64,000 nt of DNA, taken from Sphagnum compactum. Lineage: Eukaryota; Bryophyta; Sphagnopsida; Sphagnales. The stretch is taken from the NCBI GenBank assembly GCA_965153455.1, contig OZ234500.1, positions 8,804,001 to 8,868,000 of the forward strand. The letters are read 5' to 3'. The notes under the pieces were generated by a model, which was given only the letters and a program-made list of their open reading frames with translations, made no database searches and was not told where the DNA came from. Positions 24,448 to 33,700 of the stretch are shown one piece after another; position 1 is the stretch's first letter; the number at the start of each line of letters is the position of its first letter. The position numbers and the translations under genes were made by a program.

Positions 24448-27400
24448 TTACATTGTCAACTCAGAGGGGAGGCAAGGCAATCTCTGAATTGATGCACCGA
24501 GAAGACGCAACTTCTTGTCCAATTTCTCATAACCACGGTCAATATGACTCACTCCTTCAATATGCGTGGTCCCCTCTGCTGCCATACCTGCAAGGACTAA
24601 AGCAGCTCCTGCTCTTAAGTCCGTGGCCAATACTGGTGCTCCATATAGTGAACTGCACCCAATGGAATGCCATAAACTTATTGTTTACACATTAAGTAAA
24701 AGTAATTGCACAGGCCAATCTTGCCCAGTCAGTGTTAACTAGAAATAGCACCTCAAATTGACCCAAAATGTGCCAGTGAAGAGTATTTACCAAAATTAGA
24801 TCTACATATAGATACATTATTCTTAACTGCGTCCAAGTTAAATCCCCCCTAAATGTGCCCACTTCTAGCATCAAGCCAGTGGCCCAAGTGGTGGAGACTC
24901 ATGGTCATCTTGCAACTGGTTGCCAATTGTCCCCAAAGGTTTGACCCCCAGGTACAGTGATACACTCAATACACCCAGAAAGGAGATAATAAGCCTATAT
25001 GAACTAAGTCAATGATGCCTTTTGAATATTTTGTCAAACCTATAAACACAACCTCTACACTTGATTATTAGCCTTATTACCAGAAAGAAGGCAATAGGCC
25101 TATAAACTTTACGAGAGTCAATCTTTAGAACACCATTACTATAGGTACTAACACTCACAGGTTGAAGATCTGTCAGGGAAGCACTCTCAATCTGGGCGAA
25201 AGATGAAGTGGCCCTTGAAATTTAGACCAGGTTAAAGCTAATTTCATCATAACTTTACCCATTCAAGCTGTACAAATCTGCCTAAGCAGCACCTAAGTGG
25301 CACATACGATAAAGATAGCAGCAAACATAACCAAGAAAAATAGCCTTCCAACAGTAAAATTTACATGTCAACAAATAATTGCCTCCATGTCAAGGTCCAC
25401 TGGTGCAGGCTTCTGTGTTTTAGCTTCAACCACAGTGGCCTCCAAGGGAGAACACTTTGATTTGGAAATTCTTATATCTCACAACAATTTGGGCTGTGTG
25501 CTGCTCACAGGCAGCTGGGGCAAAGCAGGTAGAAACAAACATCATAACTGTGAAACCAGAAAAGCCAGGTGGAAACACAGACTCTCACATATCACTCACA
25601 ATTCAGTAACCTAGAAGCTCCAGCATAACAAAAAGCATTCTTTGGGACCAAGCAGTTTACCTCCCTTGATCCCTGCCACTAATTATGGCAATATTTTGGC
25701 TGACTTTCACATTGGCTCCAAGTTTCTGTAGTTCCTCCACTGTATAGGCCAGGTCACAGAAAACACCTTATCAGCCATTGCTTATCCATAGGTAATATTT
25801 GGAAATTGCACACTAACTTTGCATATCTGTTAGGATGCATTCCAGAGGCAGGAGTCTTGGTGTTAGGAATAGAAAAAAAATTGCTGAAGGAATTATAGGG
25901 ACTGCAATGATAAATTACCAGAGTCATCCCACAATGAGAGAGACTCATGGTTCATGTTTCTCATGCAAGCTTTGCAAAAGGAAAATCTAAAGATAGGTAG
26001 ACAAAATGTGTGTAAAATCAAGTTGCAAAAGGTTATGTATGTGCACACCATGTCGCATACGGCTCTCGAAGACTGTCTCCTCTACTATACTTTGCCCATT
26101 ACAGGTTGTCAATAAAGACATGAGCTGTGGTTGCAAATCAGTGGGAAACCCTGGATACGGAAGTGTTTTAATGTCGATGCTTCTCAGTACCTGTGGTGAA
26201 TTGATCTGCAACCACAAGTCCAAGCCCTCTGACCATCATATACTTCACACTGGTGGAACTAAGGAAAATGATCAAACAAATGAATTGTGAACAAAAAACA
26301 TGGAAAGCTTCAACCTACCTTCAAACCATTAGATGATGTTTGCTGAATGTGGCAGCCAATGGCACAGAGTTTGCTTGTGACAGATATCAAATGACTTGGA
26401 ACTACAGGAGCAATGTTAATTGTGGAATGTGTGATGGCTGCTGCTATCAAAAATGTTCCAGCCTCAATTCTGTCAGGAATAATTTGGTAGTCAGTACCAT
26501 GCAGCTTCCTCCTTCCAGTTATGTTGAGTGTGTTGGTCCCAGCTCCATGGATGATTGCTCCACATGAAATCAGAAAATCTGCAAGGTCCTTGACCTCTGG
26601 TTCCTGACACCACTGACATGTATTGGCATTTTCCAGACATAGATGTTGCCATGCTAACAATGACTGAGAGCTGCAAGAGAAAGGAGTGAGGGGGGATGTG
26701 TGGGTATGTATTGTTTCATTAATAATCTATGTACCTGGGCCACATTTGATAATGTACTCTTGCCATCAGCCAAAGCTGCTGCCATCATGAGAGTCTCTGT
26801 TGCTCCTACACTTGGGTAGTCAAGACAAAAGTGGCCCCCAACAAGATGCTTGCCATTCATAGCACGGGCGTGCACCTTGCCTTGCCTACAACCACATGCC
26901 TATGAGTAAACCTCCATTTCAACCTCATATCTGTGTCAAAATGGCTGAGTAATTCCTCGGCATGTTTTGTACAATAATGGACTCTGCTGCTAGAGTAGAC
27001 TCTCATGGAGAAGCTGAAGCCTTCCTGCCATACGTTCAATGAAAGCAGTATACAAGTAGGTTCCAGATCGTGGGCATCAAGGGCTTACCTTATCTCAACC
27101 TGGGCGCCAAGGGCTTCCAAGCCACGGACATGAAGATCGATCGGGCGAGCACCTATATTACAACCCCCCGGCAAGGGAACGATAGCTTCTCCTTTCCGTC
27201 CCACCAATGCACCAATCACAAAAAAACTTGCCCTAAGTTTCCGAACAGCCTCAGGGCAAGGCTCCACAGATGTTATGTTGCTGGCATCGACCTTGATGCT
27301 GCCCGACGGCGTTCTTTGAACTTGAACACCAACAGATTGCAGGACTTGGAACATGCGCCGGATGTCATGCAAGTCCGGTATCCTTCTCAGGCAAAGTTGT

Positions 27401-28212
27401 TGCTCTGAGCACAATGCTCCTGCTAGTACTGCCAGACCTGAGTTCTTGGCCCCACTAATCTTGACCTCCCCTGAGAGCGTCCTTCCTCCTGCAATCTCCA
27501 AGCATTCCACAAATGGTCCGACTCTTAGGGGGTTCTCCTGCTCCGACAATTTGTGGGCATGAGAAGAATTCAAGACTGAATCTTGTTGCAACAGCACAGT
27601 GGACTTTCGACATGATCCCAGCACAGTAGATATTGTGTCTGAGTCATCTGAAGGTTCGAACCCAATATCACCGGCGGGTTGTGATGGAACAGAACTCGGG
27701 GGACTTTTCAAAACGGTTCCCAGGGAAATATTTCTGCTATCTGCCGCAATCCCTCTCGTCATCTCTTTCTCCTTTCTGACCCCGGACGAAGTCGTCGCCA
27801 CCTCCACCTCGGCACTAAAACTCGCACTTCTTGACCTAATCCTATTACTGGCGCCACGAGTACAATGGTCACCATCGCCAATCCCTCCCTCACCACCTCC
27901 TAACCACCTTTCCACAAACTTTCCAGAGCCACAAGACTCTTGTCCGAGGCTCCAAAACTTATCCACGACGACCCCACAAAGCAGAGCCGATGCAAATGTT
28001 CTTGCTCCAACAAGTGGCCCCAAAACCGGCACAACCTCCAGACTCCTTAGAGCAGACGAACCCCGAATACTGGTAAAAGCACCAACTTCTTTCGCCGCAG
28101 CCCTGAGCTGCTGTCCTCCGAGACGAGCGACTGAATCACTACTGCAGTTTCCTGAGCTCGAACAAGACGCGCTGGTGGCAAGCGTTGCGGGAGCCCACAT
28201 GAGAGCATCCAT
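24448..28212 (-). CDS. MurA: UDP-N-acetylglucosamine 1-carboxyvinyltransferase (MurA), likely plastid (6 exons)
   Basis: Exons 28212-27089, 26885-26735, 26603-26319, 26205-26049, 25739-25661, 24652-24448; 2001 nt, 666 aa, all phases agree. The C-terminal about 420 residues are a complete MurA (EPSP synthase fold). Its first step transfers enolpyruvate from PEP to UDP-GlcNAc. Visible active-site residues, E. coli numbering: Lys22-Asn23 ([12 protein letters not shown]), Cys115 and Arg120 ([15 protein letters not shown]), Asp305 ([11 protein letters not shown]) and Arg397 ([14 protein letters not shown]). Cys115 is the residue that fosfomycin attacks. About 240 residues precede the domain, rich in Ser and Ala with few acids at the very start, fitting a chloroplast transit peptide plus a variable linker. 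ATG 28212 is the first in frame. Mosses keep this pathway for the plastid peptidoglycan wall and plastid division. Plastid targeting is inferred. Confidence 0.95.
24870..24975 (+). mobile_element. tRNA-derived SINE-like element inside last MurA intron
   Basis: An A-box match TGGCCCAAGTGG (24880-24891) is followed 46 bases later by a B-box-like GGTTTGACCC (24938-24947, one mismatch to the consensus). This is the internal pol III promoter layout of tRNA-derived SINEs. It sits on the strand opposite to MurA, in the 1-kb intron 25660-24653. The ends and any target-site duplication are unclear. It is too diverged to be a working tRNA gene. Confidence 0.4.
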
Positions 28213-28768
28213 AGCCCACAACTACACTGGCACCTACACAACAGCATATAGAAAGAGATAGACCACCCCACTAGTGTCACTCCAACGTCGTCACTTACCA
28301 GTTCCAAAGCTCAATACAAGTGTGCTCAAGAAAAATGCAAAACCGCCACTCATATTCTTGGCTCGGCAGGTGGAGATTCTGCGCTCCTACAGAATGTCTA
28401 CACTTTGGACCCCACTCGTAATAAGGAGATTTGCCAATCATGGATTTCCTACCATATCTACTAAGTAGACTTTACAGAGGGCACCTAGTCCACTTGTTCC
28501 ATGTGTAACAGGGACAGATGTAACAGAACTTGCAACACAACTTTTTGCCCACGTACCTAACAACCCACTCTTATTGGCTGCTTCGGGGACCTGCATCTCA
28601 CCTCAACAGCACGTAGGAAGGAAGGAAGAAGACCTCAAGTTTCCTCTTTCCATTGAATGTTGCCACCAATGTTGGGCGGGCAAGTTTTGATGCCCATAAA
28701 ACCCACCGATAAATAATGTACACCCCCATCCAATTGGTACTTATTTTTCCCTTGCTCATTTTATTTTT

Positions 28769-28868
28769 CTCGCTATATTTAGCTACTGTCCGTTCGGATT
28801 AAAGGGAAGCTTCATACGTCCTCGCTATATTTAGCTACTGTCCGGATTAAGGGAAGCTTCATTCTTCC
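28769..28868. repeat. Tandem duplication, about 50-bp unit
   Basis: Two copies of a unit starting CTCGCTATATTTAGCTACTG lie end to end: 28769-28820 (52 bp) and 28821-28868 (about 48 bp). The second copy lacks a few bases after CTGTCCG and one base of an A run. A weak third start (TTTACTATATG) follows. This is a recent local duplication in spacer DNA. Confidence 0.85.
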
Positions 28869-28934
28869 TTTACTATATGTAATTACCCAGCTTGAGTCCC
28901 CAGTCCTTATTGATAAATAAAGTAAAGTAGTTAT

Positions 28935-29139
28935 GATGCATTCACACTTGATGTTGAGTTAGTGAACTAAATAAAAATCTAAGTGGCATCTTAGTTGGCA
29001 CTCAATGTTAAATGGGTGATAGATTCATGTCAAGTGAATGTTAAAATCTTCATGGTACGTGAGTTTAAGTCCTAAATGACTCGCATGGTGTTAGGGGATT
29101 CAACACTAGAGAGTCTCTAACACCACGTGTGAATGCACC
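28935..29139. mobile_element. MITE-like element with terminal inverted repeats
   Basis: The left end (GATGCATTCACAC, 28935-28947) and the reverse complement of the right end (GGTGCATTCACAC, ending at 29139) match at 12 of 13 bases. Similarity continues inward through GTTRGAG-like bases with some mismatches. The 205-bp interior has no coding capacity. An internal 9-bp inverted repeat, TGGTGTTAG with CTAACACCA, lies within the right end. A clear target-site duplication was not found, so the superfamily is open. Confidence 0.55.
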
Positions 29140-29484
29140 TTCAATCAAAAAAATTTAGTGTAAAATGGAGAACACTTTATATCAGGAATAATAGCCTCCT
29201 TTGAAAAGAGGAAGCAGATTTACAACTACTTGTACAGCTGTCTCTTGCACCTAAACCTTCAAAGTAGGCAGAAGCTTGCATATTTCCTGCCTCTTACTTT
29301 TACCCTGGGGAAGGCCCTGCTGTCAAGTCATTATGCCCTGACAGCCTTATCTGAAGACAGACTTGTAGATCCTGTACTTTGATAATTGACAATTTTCATA
29401 TAAGTAACTTGAATGGAAAATGGTGTGTCCCGTATCCTGAATTTGAACATGTACATGCCAAAGTTCTTACAAACAGTTTGCACC

Positions 29485-29554
29485 TTTGTGTTGGAAGTAC
29501 AAAGGTAGTTTGTGTTGGTAGTACACAGATAGTTTGTGTTGGTAGTACGAAGGC
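29485..29554 (+). repeat. Three copies of a 24-bp direct repeat
   Basis: The units start TTTGTGTTGG at 29485, 29509 and 29533. The first two are 24 bp and the third is cut at about 22 bp. Differences are single bases. The unit length is a multiple of three, so the frame across it reads a CVGST peptide three times, but no gene context supports translation. Confidence 0.85.
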
Positions 29555-29760
29555 CGGGATTGATCTTGTGCTTTCTGACATTGACAAAGAATCCAAATAA
29601 GAAAGTGTGAAAATCAGTTTTGCTTTCATCGTTTTTTTTTATGAATTATCAGAAACATTGAATGTTGATGAACAACAGCGGCATAAATTGTTTTTTGAAG
29701 TAAATGAAAGGTGACTATATATGCAACAATTAAGATAAGATTAAAGCTTGCTTGTGTGTA

Positions 29761-29786
29761 AGGTGATCTGAAATGTCAGATCACCT
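29761..29786. repeat. Perfect 11-bp hairpin with 4-base loop
   Basis: AGGTGATCTGA (29761-29771) pairs fully with TCAGATCACCT (29776-29786) across the loop AATG. It is in the spacer 5' of the TTC27-like gene. It has no T run after it, so it is not a terminator-like form. Function unknown. Confidence 0.75.
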
Positions 29787-29863
29787 CGGTTCAAGGTTGT
29801 TATGTATATAGGGGAAAAGCATTGATGTTAGTGCCTTCCAGCTTCTGAACTGAGAGCAAAGGA

Positions 29864-29940
29864 ACTGCTGTCAGTGCATTCCCAGCTTGCACTCTCGAGT
29901 TCTGCCCTCATTCGAGAGGGTGGATTGCACTGACAACAGT
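29864..29940. repeat. Imperfect foldback of about 77 bp
   Basis: The outer arms ACTGCTGTCAGTGCA (29864-29878) and TGCACTGACAACAGT (29926-29940) pair at 14 of 15 positions. An inner arm pair of about 7 bp (CTCTCGA and TCGAGAG) lies nearer the loop, with unequal unpaired stretches between. A 10-bp direct repeat, AGTGCCTTCC, sits outside on the left (from about 29830) and over the right arm end (from about 29938). The shape recalls a short-RNA precursor, but the large asymmetric bulge argues against a standard plant microRNA. Confidence 0.55.
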
Positions 29941-30534
29941 GCCTTCCGTTATCTGTAACTTTATTTTTGGGCTCATGATCAAAGTTAGAGCAAAACAAAA
30001 ATGGGTGGGTTAGGAAAAGTCTATGGCATTGCAAGTGTAAAGAAAGTGAAACACATTCCCAAATGTAATGTTGAATGTATAGAAATCAAGGGGGAGAGCG
30101 TTTCAAGGCTTTCAAGTTGCATTTATGCTTAGAGCGTTGAGATTCTTAAGGAGGTTTGATTTTTAAGCATGAGATTCAGAGAGATGAAACATTTTTTAAT
30201 TTAGTGATCTTTGTATGTTGTATTCTAATGAGAGCTATAAGGTGGTGAATTTGACATTCCTAAATAAGAGAAGAGTCCTTGAATTACTCTTCCGTAGCAA
30301 ACCCAAGAGATTCACCAATTCTATCCAAACAGGCAATTGCAATTTGCAGATGCCGTTCTCGTTGTAGCTCAATGTAATTCCGTCCCTAACACCCGACTCT
30401 CAAATTGCATTCAAGCTCCCCTGCCGGTCTAGCCTGCATACCTGGACACATTCACATAGCCCATTTTGGAGCTTCTTACTTTGAATATGAGCTTCAGGGT
30501 TTTAGGGGGTATTCATGGTTTAGGGTTTGAGGAG

Positions 30535-30554
30535 TTAGGGTTTAGGGTTTAGGG
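30535..30554 (+). promoter_or_regulatory. Telo-box cluster upstream of the TTC27-like gene
   Basis: Three successive TTTAGGG-type units (30535-30554), with another at about 30518, lie some 170 bases before the start codon. Telo-boxes (AAACCCTAA) are common in plant promoters of growth and translation genes and can recruit Polycomb through TRB proteins. Two more CCCTAAA units are in intron 1 at about 31155-31170. Confidence 0.55.
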
Positions 30555-30723
30555 CATACTGTTTTGAGGAGTTCGTTTTTGAGTATCAAGAAATCGAAAT
30601 GAAGTGATTGTGAGGAATGTGTCTAGTATGACCGCATTGAAGCGAGGTTTATCGAAATTGTAGAACTTGAGCGGTTGCAAGGAGATTGTATTTTTTGAGT
30701 TGGAATTGAAAAAGAGAGTCCTG

Positions 30724-33700
30724 ATGGGAATAAGGGAGCTGTCCTACGAGCTACGTTTGCTGCGTTGCTCTCTTACAGCCGCTGTACAGCACTCTCCACC
30801 ACTGCCATTAGATCAAAAGCCTGACGAGCCTGATGAGAGTAGATTTGCAGAGGAGAATAGTGGAGATTGTCGCGACTTCACGGGCGAGGAGGAATTCAAT
30901 GACTCCATAGAGTATCTTGTGGAGCAGATAGAGGCAGGGGAATATAGGCGGGCTCTTTCTTCTAAAGCAGCCTTATCCTTTTTCAGAGCTTTGTCCCGCA
31001 AAGATAAGATTGGCAATGAGACGACGAGCGAATTCTATGGTGCACTTACGTCCAGGATCAACGCATTCGTCGCTGGTGAGGTCAGTCACTTGTAACATGC
31101 TTGTTCCTGAATTTTTTCCCCGCATATGTTGAATCCTAAGTGGGGGTGCAGTGACCCTAAACCCTAAACCCCCTGATTTTTGTGTCGAAGGGTTGGAAAT
31201 GGGGTCAGGTAGATGGGGGAACGCTGGAACCTGAGGACGATTCGGGTGCACGTGAAATTCTGGCTATGGCTGTTGGAGTAGCAACCTTGTTTTCGTTTCT
31301 GCAAGCTAATTTGACAGGGTATGTGCTGCCCCTTTTTTCTGTGTGTGTTCTTTTCTCTCTTTCTTCTTTGTGTGCTGATTTGGGATTAATACAAAAGAGA
31401 TGTGATAAAAGAAATGGGCGGAATCCTGCATATCTAGATGTATAATATACTATTATTGTAAATCGGGAAAGGAAGAAAATATTGCTACATTCATCTTTTG
31501 GCTTGTCTCCTCCATCATCTTCTTGAAGTCCTGCGTTCAAAAGAAAGATGGTTGCCATACAAAACTATTTCACAAAATTTACTTTCATAAAGGATGCTCT
31601 TCAACTTAGACAATGTTTTTGCTTGATTGGTGACTTATGTAACAGGAGTGTTGGGAGGTTGACAGGCCTCAAGTAGATTGGCCAGCATTTCCTGCAGAGG
31701 TTGTGTGTATGGGAGGTAATGCCAGTGACAGTGATGCATGGGCCCGACAGCAGCTCATGATTGATGGATGTGACCTTATAGGCAAATTCGCCATTCCCCA
31801 GGTAAACCTGATTTGGTGTATTCAGCCTTTATGAGCTTTGGTAAACCAAGGTCTCTAATTTTGATAAAAACTGGGAGTTTGTGACACACATTGTTGATCA
31901 AGTCCTAGTGTTTGTCTTCAGTAAGTGAGACTCTCAGATCATGGCTCTGTTTACCAATGTCGGAGTTCTGCTTGTTGAAAAATGTTCTCTTGAGCCTATA
32001 TCTGAGTGCATAAGGGTATGCTGATTCTCTACCCAACGTTGAAAACAGATTTGATGTTGTGAATTTGTGTGCCCTGTGCAGTATTTGTTGCTTGCGAATC
32101 ACTTGCTGGTTGGTACAAAAGGTTCACATGCAATGAATAGCATGTCATGGTGGACCTGTCGGACATTGCTCACTCAGCAGCGTGTACTGGCAGAGCGCTC
32201 AAGCTCTCTTCGATCGCTTCTGCTCACCTCTTCTGCTACCATGTTAACACAATTTGGGTCCCCAGAAGCAGTAAGAGAGCATGGTTGGACCCAGCAGTTG
32301 CTTGCTGGAGAGGCCAGAATTTTGGCAGCAGCAGCTCAGCTGGAGGCAGGTCTCATTGAGCATGCATATGGTCACAATGAAACAGCTCGGTAAGTCCTGT
32401 GTTAGAGGTATTTGTTGCACCTGGTTTCTGATCAAATACTCTAGCATTTTATGATGCAACACTGTAGGGTAAGAAAGAGATCACTCTGTTCAATTCTATT
32501 TCCAAAGGGGACACTTGGAATTTGCTGTAGTTAGTTCAACACTCTTCAAAGGTCATATGGGTAACATCAAGGCCAGCCAGTCACGTATCACTTTGACTTC
32601 TGATTGATAACTTGGTCTTTCAATCAAACTTCCAGGGCCTCTTTTGGAACTTACACTGATTATTCAAAACATCTAGACATCCATGTGTTCAAACCCAGGT
32701 GCCCTGTACCATTGACTTCATGGTGGCCTGGCAGAGCCAAGAAGGTCCTAGAATATAATTTTTCAAAAGAAACTTAGTCAATAGAGTTTCCACTTGAATG
32801 GGCTGGATTACCCCCACTCCTGTAAAGTGTTGTCATTTAGGAGTGTGGAGTGCAAAAGCTTGCTTCACCAAGCTTGTTTTGGTCATGTTTGGCAGGCAGT
32901 GTTTTGAGCATGCAGAAAACATTTGTGGATTAGAACTCTCTCTCACTGGTTCCCTTGGATTCCGCACAATATATCAGGTGAGCTTCCTCTCCACAACCTG
33001 GTGTTCTGAGGTGGAGACAGGTCATTTGGTATTCTGTTACATTTCTGTTTTTCTTTTTCATTTCTGCTTCTCCTTTCTTTGTTTTCCTGTCCTTCTAATG
33101 GTTCAAAACCTTCCATCCACAGGTTGATGCAAAGGCGCAAATGGTTCTAGTGGCAAAGTCAAACAACAGAGCTGATGACAAGATTGATTCATGGACAGGG
33201 GTTTCTAAAGCAGGGTCCTCTGAATTCAGTGAAAAGAGTGAAATCTTACTGGCTCCCAGGCTTGTGGAAGATGTGCAAGGTCCAGCAAACTCCATGGAGA
33301 TGAAAGTTGCAGACAGTGGCCCTCATGCATTGAGCACAATTGAGCAGGCCATTGTCTTGGCCAAGTGTCTGGATGTGAAAAAAAATAGTCCAGATGATGA
33401 ACTCCGAAGTATGTATTCACTTTACCAATGATTTTGAATGTGGAAGTTACTTTTGTATGTGTTTGGCTCCACAGCCCAAACATGTTGATCAGCATGTTGC
33501 TCTATGTCTGCTCAGAGCACATTGAATTTACATGAGGGAGTTATTTATGTGAACTGTTTACACTTCTCAATGCATGACAGAACTTCTGCTTCTCAGTCCT
33601 TGTTTCTAGATAATTGAGCCTGGGATCATGTCCCAATAATTGTAATGAGAATCTTATGCAGACATCCTCATTTCTAGTGGCACATGGTTGCATTAGGGCT

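Larger units (their letters stand above)
28213..30723. promoter_or_regulatory. Divergent spacer between MurA and the TTC27-like gene
   Basis: This 2.5-kb stretch carries the promoters of two genes running apart. It also holds a short tandem duplication (28769-28868), a MITE-like element (28935-29139), a 24-bp triplicate (29485-29554), two inverted repeats (29761-29786 and 29864-29940) and telo-box units (30535-30554). No intact gene was seen. The 73-codon frame at 29379-29600 runs through the triplicate and looks like chance. Confidence 0.55.

Noticed and set aside
26006-26567. Cys-rich plus-strand frames over MurA exons 3 and 4
   Set aside because: Antisense to conserved MurA exons. The apparent Cys clusters come from the complement of MurA codons.
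27640-27660. B-box-like GGTTCGAACCC suggesting a tRNA
   Set aside because: It lies within MurA coding sequence, with no A box or tRNA fold around it.
27599-28261. 220-codon plus-strand frame over MurA exon 1
   Set aside because: Shadow of the Ser- and Ala-rich MurA N-terminal extension on the other strand. No domain and no splice context.
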